A stretch of DNA of 64,000 bases from contig OZ234498.1 of NCBI GenBank assembly GCA_965153455.1, positions 9,734,001-9,798,000 of the forward strand. The letters run 5' to 3'. Positions 33,640 to 47,134 of this stretch are shown one piece after another. Both the position numbers and the translations under genes were made by a program. The stretch is from Sphagnum compactum. Taxonomy: Eukaryota > Bryophyta > Sphagnopsida > Sphagnales. Position 1 is the first letter of the stretch, and each line of letters opens with the position of its first letter. A model generated the notes under the pieces. It was not told where the DNA came from and ran no database searches. It saw only the letters and a program-made list of their open reading frames with translations.

Positions 33640-36336
33640 TAAAATTCATGGACATAAGGTGCCTTCCAAATACACTTAGGAAACTTTTCTAAGACCTTTA
33701 TGTCATAGAGAAGTTCCTTGATTGGATTGAGTGTCAATTACAAGAAGATGGTCTTTTCTTTCAAAAAGTAACAAGTGTCATTATTTGCTTGGTGATAATG
33801 AGTTTGATGCACGTTACAACTAATTGTCGAACAATGATTTTGGGGGAAGCTCTAAAGCTTTGCTTCTTGTGTGTTAATGTTAGACATGGAACACATGTTG
33901 GTGGCAACAATGGAGGTGAATTGGGCAAGAATCATAGCTTGGAGGTTTTATGAATGGTGTGTGGATAGAAAGACATAACAACAAAAAAAAAAAGAGGAAA
34001 CAAAAAGGTCATGTGTCGAGTTGGAAAATTGTAAATCTATAAGCTATATTTATATTGTTGAAATAATCATGTTTTAGAGTTTTTTCATTTGTGTTTGTTG
34101 CAAACAAGATTGATGTGAAAAAGTTCAAACTTGTAATAACTATCTTGTTTTGAGGTTTTGTAATTGATGGTTGTAGCACAACATTGATTTTGGTTCCATT
34201 GTCATTTTTTTATTTGTGAGGTTTTCTATTGGCACATATCAGTATGAAGAAGAATGATTTGTGATAAGGTTTTATAATTTAAAAAAATTTAAACTATTTT
34301 TTCATGATTAATGCATTGATTTTGGAATGTAAGGATGCTTGGTTTAGATTTGTATAAGTAGAATGCCTAGCATGACACAATTGATAAACATATTGTATGC
34401 AAGCTATGTTAAAGAATTAAAATAAATCTCAATATTTTATGTGTGCAAACTAATATAATAGTGCAATCTCTTGGGACTTTAAAAATTTACCACCATGGGT
34501 ATTTAGGTAGGATTCCGATAAGGTTGATGTGATTTGTATGTTGTTATTGCATTAAACACAATGTGTAATTGTGTTAAGGTCTTACTGTTTTGATATAAAG
34601 TTTCATAAAGTTGTGTCATTGAAATTTGAATAGATGTATACATGTTATATTATCCACTTTCAAACTAGAATGGTGTTTAAAATGTTCATGCAAATGTGAT
34701 TCAAATTGGATGATGAATGAAAAATCACTAAAATTTGAACAGCACAATTGGTATTGCTAGAAAGTCAATTGAGGAATTTGGATCATAGATTTAATTTAGT
34801 TATCCGTCATTTAAGGTAGTTTGTATTCCTAGGTGGACTAGGATGGCAATGTGCAATTGAGCTATATGGTGTTGGTTTCATAGCATGGTACAAGTTGAAT
34901 TTAATGAAATTAATAGTTATATAAATATATATCATTATATTATATTATAATTTAAATATTAAATATAAATAATGCAACTACATTTTTGAGTCATAAAATC
35001 AGTTGCCAAATGACAATGCCACATAAGCTGGTTTGGATGGATGAAAAGTTCATGTTAATCGCATCTTTATGCGACTGCCTTTGCAACTTGGTGCAACATA
35101 TTGTCTTTTGTGACTAGAATTTATGTGACTTGTCCAAGGCAACTAGGCACTATAGTAAGTCACATGTGATAATTACAACAAAAAATGAGTCGTAAATCCA
35201 ATCGCATATTTGCAAATTCCTTATAATGTTTGGAAAAAGGATTAAGCAAACAAAATATCAATGTTACATTACTTTGAAAGGTGTTATTGAATATTCTACA
35301 ATCATTAGATATATCTCAAATGGTTCCACATGTTTCAATAATATATTGAAAATATTTTCATGGAAACACATTTTAAACTTTCAACATTAGTTTAATGTTT
35401 GATGTTAAAACATGAAAAGCCAAACATTGATTCTATTTGATTGGGAGTACTTTCAACTATCAAATGTATAAATTATGCTCACAATTATAGTTCAATTAGA
35501 TTTCAACATTGTTTTCAACTATGTGTGAATGTAATAATTGACCATGACATATGTAAAACATGACTTGGAAAGGCAAATTGCGCTTGAATTAGAAGCCTCA
35601 CATCAACATTGAAAAGGTCTTATAAGAGTTTCCAAGACTTAGGAGTTCAAAAATTCCAAGACACCAAAATGTCATGGGCAATATGATGGACATCATAAGA
35701 TATAAATTATGTGACATAAATAAACAAAGAAAAAAAACTCCTCTCATTTTCAAGACCTTATCATAACTTGACAAAGCTCTTAACATAACTTCCATACATT
35801 CTTTTGAACCTTACAATCATAGTATGTTCTGAAGAGATGTCACCCCTTAAGATCACTTTTATTTTTGAAATCACTAGGTGACCTTTAAAGACACCAACTT
35901 AGAGATGCCAATAGATTCCAAGATTGGATCCTTGGAATCATTATTCAACCCTTGCAAACAAACTTAGAATAACAAGTTCATTTTTCTTTTCAGTTTGCAA
36001 GTACCATGTCTAGTTTTGAGCATAAACTCATATTATGGTAAGCATTGTCAAAATGAAACTACCTTATGAAGAGATAATATTTATTGTGTAACATCCACTC
36101 AAACTTGGATTTTTAGATTTTAATTTACTTTTAATGTATAGTGTTTTGAAATGCCATTCAATTAAATGTTGACTCTTTTGATGGATGATCTACTCCAACA
36201 TCAAATCCAAGTTTTTTTTTTCCTTGCAAGTTTCAAATAATCTTAAAGGCAAAGCAAAACTTACGGATATTATTATTTGCGTTTTGGAAAATAATATTTC
36301 TAAATATTATTAATACACTCACCCCTTTTGGGTAGG

Positions 36337-36386
<50 letters not shown>

Positions 36387-39180
36387 TTTAAAGTTATTTT
36401 CTATTTTTTTTTCAGTTTATTATTAAAACTTTGGTGTTATATTAGGTTCTTCAAATGTATCATAAGTTTTTTGGATTTTTCATAAAAACTTGGTACATAA
36501 CCAAAATATAATGACTACTTGAGATGTCTTGCAACAAGCAAGGTAAAGCTTACATGAAATTTTGAATCAACAAGCCTTTTGAATCTTAGTCTTTATCTTT
36601 TGAAAAACCCAAGGTTTGTCTTAAAATAAATTTGATTTACTAAATGGTCAAATTATAATGTTTGTATGAAGTACAATTTGTAATACAATTACAACTAGAA
36701 CAATATCCAACTAAAGTTGGGCTCAATTGTACACTACTTTCATGAGTAGCTTTATTTTGGTTTGCTCCACTTTTGGAGAGGAAAAACCCATTTCCTATAT
36801 AACTTTGAAGTTTTCATCATCTAATTTGACAAACATAACAAAATGCGCATAATTAAAATATGTCTTTTACACCTAGGTTTAATTTGTGTATCAATATATG
36901 CATCTATGTTTTAGCTTATTTTTTTGTCTATGACATTGATTAGGATGAAGATGCACTTGTAAATTGATGTCATTGGGGCTTACAAATGTTAAGGATCTTT
37001 GCCACCTATGTTGGATGCTAATACCTAAAACAAAGTAATAATCTAAGTTGTTAGATGTGATAATCATGAATTGTTTGAACATCATAAAAAACAACACCTA
37101 ACATCTTTGCATCAACAATCTTCGACACGATTTGAACAACCAATGCACATGCTTCAACAACCAATTCAACAAAACCAATCTTGATCAATTGGTTGCCAAA
37201 AAAGTTCATGCTTGCATTATGGAAAACCAATGCAAGATAGTATGTTGATGTTTGGTACGTATGCAATGTCTTCGACCCACCAAAATTCTAATAGAGATAA
37301 ACGGCTTGATTTCTTTTGGCATTTAGTGGGTATTGGAACCTTGGCACAATTTGACAAGATTATCATAGGTTTGGCAGTAATTAAATTATTTTTGAAAAAG
37401 TCAAATTATCTAGAAATTGTTTGTTTGAAATGCCAAATTTTAGAAATTTATAAGGGAAAAAAAAATACAAAAATTGGTGGAAAGCTAGGAGCTTCTTGCT
37501 AGGCCAGTCCCCCACTGCAAAGTATCCTACAAGTTGGTAGAGCATTATTTCTTCACAATTTTTTGCAAAAAGAATCAAGGAAAATAAATGTTGTAAAAAG
37601 TCTCATTATTATGTTAGAGATTCAAACTTCAAAGACCAAAGAAGCTAGAACCAAAGAAGTTGCCTATATTTATTGGCAAAATTTATTTTTTACTGCCAAA
37701 ATGAAATTTGAAAAATAAAATAATTATTTGACACCTAAAAGCCAAACCTGGTATTACTTATTTATTAGTGCTTCACAAAACTGAAGGAACTTTGCTAGTA
37801 TTGTTGGTTTCAGACAATGGGAATATTGAAGCAATGCCAGCACTAATGTGTAGAAACATGAAAGGACCAGTGGAATATATATGCACATAATTTGAGTTCC
37901 AAAGCACAAGTTAAATAATAGAGGTTCAATTAGAGTATGGTGTTGGGGGTGGGGTGGGGCATACCATACCATGTGAGTTCCAAAGAGCCAACAACAGACC
38001 ATCTCCTTTGGCACATGCAAGGACTCCATTTGAGTTAGGTATTGGTCGATGCATGTTACATATATTTTCCAATGGTCTTTTCCCCTTGCCTTCTTCTTCA
38101 CTTAATTCTTCAAATGGCTATTGGGACTTAATTTCTCCATGCAACTTAACCTCACTTCTTCAATCAAGTTGCCTCAGGAAGAGAAAAAAAAAAAGTTTGG
38201 GCCAAGTTTCCTGGGTAGAAGAAAAATTGGGACCACGTTTTGCCCAAGGACCTTGGTTACTTCCGAGGGGGAATTCTGGGGAAGTTGGAAAGGCCTTAGA
38301 ATTTTTAGAGGTCACACAATGGATGAATGTGTCATCTTTTTTTTTCATCTTTTCATCATTCATCCTTATGTTTGCATTCATTTTACGACTTCAACTTTTC
38401 ATCCATTTAATAAATTTCATTCATCATAAAAACATTAAATCAAGATTCATCCACTTTGCAACCTTTTTGCGGTATATCATCCATGGTGCAAGTTTCATCA
38501 TTATCATCTTTTCATCCACCATATAAATATGATGCATCATATTTTCATCATTATGCAACCCTCCTCCATAGTCTTTCCTGTCTATTTTGAAACCTTGCCC
38601 AAAAAAAAAGATTTTTACTCCATTTGATTATTGGTGAAAACTTCATAATTTTTAATAAAATCAAACTTTCCGGAAGAAGATATTGATGAAAAATTGTAAA
38701 ATGCTCACCAACAATTCTATAGTTGCATTTTAATTTTGTTGCTATTATATTGTGCTTGCCATTACCAAGTGGTTTCTTAGGTGACATGGTAGGTAACAAA
38801 TAATGTCGTGGAGTCTACCATTTCAATTCAAAACTCACTTGACTCATATATTGCTAGGACCATACCTCATAAGGTATTGCAAAAAAAATTCTCACATCTA
38901 CTTGAAAAAAGTGAGTTTACTTATATTTGTACAACAATTTTCAGTTGCAATGTGAATAAAAATTTAGATCAACATTTTACCCTTTCATTAATTTTTGACA
39001 TTCTGCCATGGTGAAGTAGCCGATAGAAAAAAATTTAACAAAAACAAAATTATACGGAGGAGTCAAAGAAATGGTAGGTGCATAGTGCACCAATCTTCTT
39101 TGAATTCATGTCTAATGCTTCACTAGAGTGTATCCAATTCCGTCCACAATCAATTTGAATAATTACGAATATTTATTTAT
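33640..39180. other. AT-rich intergenic DNA
   Basis: No gene was recognised. There is a (TA)n microsatellite of about 42 bp at 36338-36379. TTCATC-rich low-complexity DNA lies at 38330-38550. Minus-strand frames at 37051-37266 and 35598-35795 have no clear family. Confidence 0.5.
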
Positions 39181-39193
39181 GCATAAGGATGGA

Positions 39194-39237
39194 TGGTTAA
39201 GTGGTCAGGAAATAGTTTTCTGTTGGGTTCCAGTTCC
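39194..39237 (+). repeat. tRNA-like pol III promoter remnant (SINE-like)
   Basis: TGGTTAAGTGG (39194-39204) fits the A-box consensus well. GGTTCCAGTTCC (39226-39237) is close to a B box. The spacing is short but tRNA-like. There is no cloverleaf, so it is read as a SINE or tRNA relic. Confidence 0.35.
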
Positions 39238-39239
39238 CT

Positions 39240-42200
39240 AGTTAATTAACCACGGTGAAAAATGCCTCACCTTTGTGTAAACTGTAAATCAACTACATAC
39301 TTACCTAGTAGTTGTCTATTTTCCTACTTATGTACCTACTAACTATGCACCTATGTATAGGACCTACTTCTTACAGAGTGGGTTACCAAGGTGAAACCAG
39401 ATATTAACTCTGGTTGAGGTTCATAACAACTGAGTCATAACCAGCATCCAGTGGATGGTGAGATAGTGGGTGCTGGTTCCTTCTGGTCGGTGTTTGGCAT
39501 TATTCATCCTGAAACGTCCAAAACCCCAATTCTGCCTGTTGAAGCCCCGGGGGATGGGGAGGGCGGGGTTATCATTCCGACAAGATTGTCTTAAGATTGT
39601 CTCTCGAAGTGGGTCAAGGTCGATGTTGAGTGGTTTGGAGATGAAGCACCAAAAATGAAAATAGACTCTTTGGAAAAAAGGAAAAAAATGGGTAAGAAGT
39701 CCCCACTGGAGACGACAAGTTTGTTTTGGTACCAAAAGAATCTTATATATTAATTCAGTAAGTCTGTCTGTGCGTTTGTCTGACACGACAATTTCGCTGC
39801 AATTCTATGGCAAAACCGACCTCTGCATTTTCTATGGCAGAACCGGGCAGTGCATTTTCTATGACAGGGCTTGGTAACACCCAAAAAAATCTGTTCCAAT
39901 CTAAACAGTCTAAACACTTTCACCAAAGAAACTCGTTCGCCTAATGTGAAACCAGTTCTAATAAGGTAAAACTTCCAAAAGTTGGATCCAATTGTGATGG
40001 TCCCAGGCAGGGCCCAACAAAAGGAATGTTTCCATTCTTTTGGTTCCCAGGTCTTGTGATGTTGAAGATGGAAATCATGCAGTGTGGATTCCTTCTTTGT
40101 GCACCTAACAGATGATCAGCTGTTATGGATGCTGTTTGTTGCCTACCAAACTTACCCAACAACAATTCTGTTTTTTCCTTTCAGTTTAAGCTTTGTATCT
40201 TTGATCCAATTCGGTTATTCCAGCTGAAGCAATACTGCAATGAAACTTAGTCCCAACCGTTGACCTAATAGCCCATTTTCATAATAATAATATTTTGGGC
40301 ATTTCCACCCGACATTGCTACTCGAATGAATCATTCTTTTACACCCACCAGCCATGTGCCATATACATGACATCTTTGCCTTTTTGTTCAGCTTTTTTTG
40401 TGCCTGGATTCTTCATCACTGCCATTTCTTGTTGCCAGCTCTGGCCCCACTTGAGTCATCTGTGTTCCATTGTTTCTAGGAAGAGGTTGCAAAGACTTAT
40501 CAATTTTGACTACCTTAATTATCACCTGCCTATCCATCATCATGTTCCATTTTGAGCCTTGACAAGGACAATGACTGTCCTGGAGTTGAGACTTGTTGAG
40601 ACCAGTGTCGTCCAGTTATCCAGTTTTAGAACAAACCTCCAGAGATCAACATAGCATGTTCTTCTTGTTTCTTTAAAAGAGAAGGATAATTATTTTAAAA
40701 ATTCAACAGATTACTTGTAATGATAGTTATGTATTCAACCATTTTTTTTTTGGCTTTGTCGGTTATGAATGAGTCGGTTTTTTAAATGCTAAGAAACTAT
40801 AAATATGTATAGAATATATATGCATTGTCAAATTCATAATTTGAGTTGTATACAATTTTTTTGTAATTACGCAATAATTCAAAAAAGGAGTTTAAAAACA
40901 TGAACACCCTACAAATTCAAGTAGCTTGTGGGGGAATTGAACCCTAATTCTTCAAACAAGAACTTTGCTTGTGTTGCATGCAAAAAACACAAACACGGGC
41001 AATACCACTTCCACACCCAAAATCTAGAATTTCAAGAAATGATCAAAAGCTTGATGCAACTTGCTCAACAACATATATGTTGTTGGTGAGGTGTGAGGTC
41101 CATAAGTCAACTTATACATAAACAATAAGTCTTGCAACATCACAACAATTGAAATCAATCATGTGCATGATGCAAAAAAAATCAAACGTAACTTAAAATT
41201 TGAAAATAGTAGTGCAATTCAATTGTGGATCATTGGGCCAAATATTTTACCATCATGATTATTTGATTTAGATTTTGCACTTGCAGGTGACAACGCCATA
41301 AGGTTGTCAACACACTTGTAAAGCTAAAATATGTTCAATTTTGATTTGGAACCTTGGAATCCCAGGGATCTGATTGGCCAAAAAACCAAACATAGGATTC
41401 TTCCTTGGATGCTTTGAAACTAAACATATTACCTTTTTCAAATGACACATCAATAGCTATTGTAGATGCTTGAGAAATAGGATTGAGTCGACCAAAGCAA
41501 GTGGGTGCAAGTACAAATATAGGAGTCAAACACCATGTCGAATAGTGTTGAAAACTATGAATTTTTTTACATATGTTCTTTTTTTTGACATTTTAAAATT
41601 ATGTTAATCATTCCAAGTTGTGTTAAATGACTAAGATGAAAGTTGAGGAATTCACATTAAAAATTCATTAAATTAAATTTTCGGTTTTGGTTTTTAAAAA
41701 GGATGTTTGAACTTGAATAGGTGTTACGTCATATGTGGTTAATTTTACAAAGGACTAGGTAAAGGACTATTGTAATAACATAATTTTGATGATTAAAAAA
41801 AAAAGATGATAGCAAACTACTACCCAAGTTCAAAAAGCAGTCACAATTTAAAAGATATGGAATTTTTAATTTTTAAAAATTCAAAGTATTTTTCAAATTT
41901 TTAAATTTTCAAAAGTCTTTTATCACATGTAAATGGGGTGTAATGTGCATGACATACAAAAGAAAGTTGTAGTTTATGATATAATAAACAAAAACCTAAA
42001 GTAGTTAACATATTTTAATATGATTCAAATTATGATAAATTTTCAAAATGAAATGCAGAATCTAGTAGAATTTACACACTTTGAAAAATTCATATTTGTT
42101 CAAAAACGATTAACACAAAACATGTGATCTATTGGGGCAATTATATGTATTTTTTATTAAAAAGTTGCAAAAGGTTTCATTCAAAAATTCTTTCATATGA

Positions 42201-42240
42201 AAAAGTGAAAAAGGACTCATAATCCTTTTGTAAAGTAATC
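39240..42240. other. Intergenic, no gene seen
   Basis: AT-rich with scattered pyrimidine words. A lone B-box-like GGTTCAATTCC on the minus strand (40943-40933) has no A-box partner. No protein similarity was found; the C-terminal dimerisation region expected for the neighbouring hAT copy was not recognised here. Confidence 0.5.
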
Positions 42241-42245
42241 CCAAT

Positions 42246-43960
42246 GGTTCCTATCTACATACTTGCACCCAAGTCATAAGCAATGGAATCATTCCTTTCA
42301 CATCATATTCAAAAGCAAAACAAATTCTTTCCCCACACCCTACATAATTTTTCATTATTTGTAAAGATTTGAAATGGGGATCCAACATGATGGCAAACAT
42401 GTTATGTACATTTTGTTGATAAAATGTTTTCAAAAACAAAAGGAAAGGTTTAATCACCTTACTTCCCGCTACATGTTTTTTTGCAGGATGAAGAGTTTTG
42501 AATCAAATTCATCAAAAATTTCAAACCCATCACCAAGTCACATTACTTCAGCTTCCATGTTGAGTGGAATGTTAATAACAAGGGTCAAAGCATTTGATAG
42601 GAACTAGTGCCTTTTTGATTGAATCATCATATGGGCATTCACAATAGGGTTCAAGTAGAATTGCTTTTGTAATGACCTAGATTTGGGCCTTAAAAACTCG
42701 TTGCTACAATGTCATCGTCTTCTACCTACCATAACATAGAAGGATAATTTCTTTGAATTCAAAACATTATTCAAACATAATGATTTTGCTTGTGAACCTG
42801 GTTTTAGCTTTCAAGGCAGCAACCCACTCTCAACACATGGTTTTTCCCATTCCTCCTTTGTTTTCCTATTCTTTTTTGTCTAAGCATCTTTCACACTTGC
42901 TTTAGACCCATAGAAACTTTGTCATCATTCATAACATATTGACATGTTTTAGAAAACACATGATGAAACCATCATTACTACAAAATGTGGGTGTAGTTCA
43001 TTAATCCTTATTCCTAGACTAGTGAATTCACTACATCCCCATTAGGTCCCGTTCACTATGACTAGTGAATTCACTCAAAATTCAATGAATTCATTTGGCG
43101 TATAGGGACAACTTTTGTTGTAGTGCATGTACCTTCATAAACTCACAAAAGGCTTAGGAGTTCACAATCAATAATGGAATGCAATGTTACAACCATGGAA
43201 TCAAAGATGTTGCCTTCATCTTTTACAAAAGGAAAAACTTGATGAATTAAACAAAATTTCTTCAATAATGATTGCAATTGTTGTAATATGAAAATGTTAG
43301 TTGTCTCATTTACCTTGAACAACCCAACATAGGTTCCCAAGCTTCAGTGAGATAATTGATAACCAAAGTGAACATGTCAATGCCACCTCTAGACATCCAT
43401 AAATCAAATGAAGTAGAAATAGTTGTTGCATTTGCAAGTTTTGGCAAAACATGCATATTTCTACACTTGGTGACCATAGTAGGAAACGTGTTTCTTTCAC
43501 AAGTTGTGAATGGAATGGAAACAAAACACAAGGACATTGATGTAAATCTAACCTTTGTAATCAAATGTTTTAACAAGTGGAAAAAACCTTGTAACTTTTA
43601 CATAAATACAACACCAAGTTTTCAATTCATTGCATTGTTTGTAAGAATTCGAGGCTCCAAAATTTTTTTGATCACATTGCTTATAATTATAAGCCTTTTT
43701 TTTATTTCTTGCCAAGTGTGATTTAATTGAACCATTTCAGTAAGTTGCAACCCCCTAGCAATAAGCAACTTGGGATGTCCACAATTAATGTGTGTTTTCA
43801 TAAAAGTGACCCCATTATATTTGTTGTACTTTATAACCTAGGAGCCCCTTCCTAATAATATGACAACTTTTGGTTAAAGCATTTTCACTCGCTTGTTTAG
43901 ACCTGCAAATAATGCATTTCAACATTTGTGGGTTCATAATGTCAATAAGGAGGTTATCAT
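42246..43960 (-). pseudogene. hAT transposase pseudogene, copy A (interrupted by a MITE)
   Basis: hAT transposases cut and paste DNA using an RNase H-like core entered through a BED zinc finger. On the minus strand, in N to C order, the pieces are: a BED finger (IMNPQMLKCIICRS at about 43950, then the FMKTHINCGHP-type His region near 43790); the core start TISTSFDLWMSRGGIDMFTLV (about 43456-43394); VGLFKVNETTN and FVKDEGN (43328-43200); a split SCF..HVFSKHVNM region; TSKIIMF (about 42760); and HNMFAIMLDPHFKSLQIMKN (about 42410-42350). Stops and frameshifts are many. A 150-bp MITE at 42976-43125 splits the core. The C-terminal dimerisation part is not seen. Confidence 0.85.
42976..43125. mobile_element. 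CACTA-like MITE (150 bp) with CAT target duplication
   Basis: The element begins TACTACAAAA and ends TTTTGTTGTAGTG, the reverse complement of CACTACAACAAAA, so the ends are inverted repeats of the CACTA type with the first C changed to T on the left. CAT occurs directly outside both ends (42973-42975 and 43126-43128), matching the 3-bp duplication of that superfamily. Inside, the word CTAGTGAATTCACT occurs twice. It carries no coding and would need a CACTA transposase in trans. Confidence 0.8.
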
Positions 43961-43989
43961 TAACAACAAAAAAAACCCTAAAAAATGAA

Positions 43990-46820
43990 TGAACGATGGT
44001 GAAGTTTCCATCATATAGCTTGATTTTTAAATTGCATCCTACACAACCTTGACTATAGCCAAAGTATTGACTGCCACATTACCAATTGAGATGTTTTCAA
44101 CATTTGAATTGCTACTAGCAATATTTGACATTATCAAATCAAAGAAGTTGGAGTAGATTTCTTTCATGTTTTCAATAAAATCAACAACATGAATTTTCCT
44201 TGCTTTCTTTAGCCATTGCACAACAAAAACCTTGCACCCTACCCACACATGTACCACTATAAAAGATGTGAAATAACCAAACACATGTCATGTCAATTTT
44301 GTTCAAACGAAAATAAAGATGACAAACATGAATGTAGTCATTAACCTTTTGATTGTCAATCACAGTGTATCACGCTAGCAACAATGGCAACACAAGAACT
44401 ATTGTTGTTGTGCAAAACCTTAAAAAAATGGCAAATGTTCAAGATGGTTTTCAACTTGATGAAAATTGCATTTGAATTGATAATTTTAAAGGTCCAAAGG
44501 GCATATATGCTAAACAAAAATATACATCAAATAAAATGTACAAGTCTTTGAATTAATTATTGTGAAGATTCAAAGGGCAAACATTCCAAAAAAAAATCCT
44601 TTTATGTTAAGCAAACATAATTCATGCGTTTCATGCCAAAAAAATGTGAAAAAAATGGCCAGGGTTATGGCAAGATGTGAAAATTTAGACTATTTGTGCA
44701 AAACATTAGTCAAAAATTATGCCACAAACCTAAACACCAACAATACGAATTTGAAAACGTGATAAATTAAATTCACACGTGTGAATTTGTCGAAATGTCT
44801 TCCTATAGGTGAAAAATGGGCAAGAAATTACCCATTAAAATGACACATGTTTTATCCTCTACTTTAAGATAATTCAATCCATATATGTGTTAAATACCCA
44901 TTCTAGTAAATCACAAAGTTTGTATATTAAAAGCTTTTGGCTAACATGAATTTATATGTTTTGAGTATTAAAAATTTGAATATAAGTCTAAATCCTCAGA
45001 ACTCATGTGGCTAAAAATTTAACACAAATTTAGCAACCAAGTTTATGAAATTCTACTAATTGGGTATTAGGTTTTACAAATACATGCTTTACAAGAGTGT
45101 CCAAATTAAGAGAAAGAAGGAAAGAAATTCTAGAACTTGATTTGCACCAAATTATGTGACCCATATTTCAAGTTGTGCATTGTTTATTAATCCTAATTAA
45201 TGTAGCTTGTGTTGTTAGCCCAAGTGTGAACACATTGAAAACTTAACTATTTTTTCCTTCTAAACCCAATTTTTGCAATTTTTTTGAATTTCCAACAACA
45301 AAATCCACTCCAAAATCAATATATTCAACACCTTAGGTTTGAAAATTGTGAAATAAATTTTATTAAATGTGATTCATCAAATGCGTTCTAAAAAAATCAA
45401 GAACACCCCTAGATACCAATATGTTGTGATTTTTTAAAAAAATCATTGAAAAAATGGTTCAATAATCAATAACTTCCACACCATAACTCCAAATAGTCCC
45501 AAACCAAGTCTATGTGCTTCTATTCATCGAGAGTTTTTTTTAAATACCATGAGCATGGCATGAAATGCCTTGGTTTGGAAAATTTCAATGTGACCAAAAA
45601 AAAAAAACTACTTTCCTTCATAAATAAATTGTTTTTGGTAGGGTTGGAATTAATGGGCATCATGGATAGTGATGGAAAGTTTTTTTTCTGGTGGAGTTTA
45701 AACTTCTAACCTATAACTTGTTTCTCTTAGTGTGAACAAAACCAAAAACTTGAAGCAATCCACAAAATTCATTGGAACTTGAGGAAAGTTTAAATTTTGT
45801 GTTACTTTGAGTACATTAGTTCATAAAGAACTCAAAAAAGAGCATGAAAAATTGGCTATTAGTTTTTTTCAACTCTAGTGATGATGACTATACCGATAGG
45901 TCCCACTAGTACATCTTAACATCCAAGAGATACAACCATTCCCATGATGACTTTAAATTGTGCTACAATGTGGTGAATAATAGTGGAAATAAGCTATCTG
46001 GTTTAGGACACATGATTTAATCAAGCATGAACATAATTTAATGGGAAAAGACTTGCTTACATAACTTTTTTGTGTTTATGTTTTCTTACTTCATTGCAAT
46101 AAAAATTAATTTATATTTTAATTTTGCACATTTTGTGTTTTTGGCTTTAACCTTTGTGTTTTTGTCTTGGTTTTTTTGTTTCTTGTTTTGAATTTAAACT
46201 TAGATCTATACTTTCGTCATCTATCTTTGTAATTTTCGTGCTCGTAACACCTTGCACACTTCGACCATTACAACCTTGGCAAGTTGCACCATTGCACTCA
46301 ACACACTTTCACCTTTATCCCTTTTGTTGATATGATAAGCTTTGTTTCAACAAATAAGATGATCAATATACAATTATGTCACCATTACATAGTTTACCAA
46401 ATTCGTGATGTCACACTTCAATGAAAACCTTATGATGTGAAATAATGTGAAACCAAAATAGATGATGAAAAGCTAGCAAGCAAGGGAACAATAGAAAAAT
46501 GACTACATATTTTTGCCATTTAGGGTTTGAGATCTATATCTAGGCCACCAAATGCATATGCATATCCTTCAACTCTTACAAACCCTAAAACCTTAAAATC
46601 TAGATATGCATGGCATAGAACACATATCCAGAAACATGTGACAAATATGACAAATATGCATCAGGTTATCAACGAAAAGAAGTTCATTGGATATGTATAA
46701 AATTTATTTAAAATTTTGACACAAATTTAAAATATGTATATATTATGCATATTCGTGAATTATACATATTGATAATCAGACTAACCTTGGACAACACTGG
46801 TAGACACACCATGAACTACT
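43990..46820. other. Flank of hAT copy A and intergenic DNA
   Basis: An 81-codon minus-strand frame (44039-44284) sits just 5' of the BED finger and might be the start of the transposase or unrelated. The remainder is AT-rich without recognisable coding. Confidence 0.4.
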
Positions 46821-46821
46821 T

Positions 46822-47128
46822 GCAAACTTGTAGGAATAGATTAAATATCAACACAACAATGTGCAAATTCCACAAACCAAAAATAAAAATAAAAATTACA
46901 AAAAAAGAATTAAATGTTCATTAGATTATTCTATTTTCTTGGCCTCAAATCAATTTCAATGTAAACCTTGTTCCATTCTAATTAGCCTTTACTAGATTTC
47001 TTTGGCCAAGTGATGCATTTCTATAAATTTTCTTAGGTAGATTTGATGGAAACATATTTAAAGCCTTTACAAACTTTTTTAATCGCTTGTGACATATGGG
47101 CAATCTTTAGAGAAAACATGTTCAACCC
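46822..47128 (-). pseudogene. hAT transposase fragment, copy B
   Basis: About 307 bp on the minus strand closely match, in reverse, 51730-52043 of copy C, with only scattered differences by eye. The match includes VEHVFSKDCPYVTSD at the upper end and the short AT-rich interruption (probably an intron) that follows the PRK..L part in both. Outside these limits the similarity stops abruptly. It is a scrap left by deletion or carried in by another event. Confidence 0.8.
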
Positions 47129-47134
47129 TTAAAA

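Noticed and set aside
40933-40943. Possible tRNA gene (B-box-like word, minus strand)
   Set aside because: No A box, no acceptor stem or anticodon arm can be drawn.
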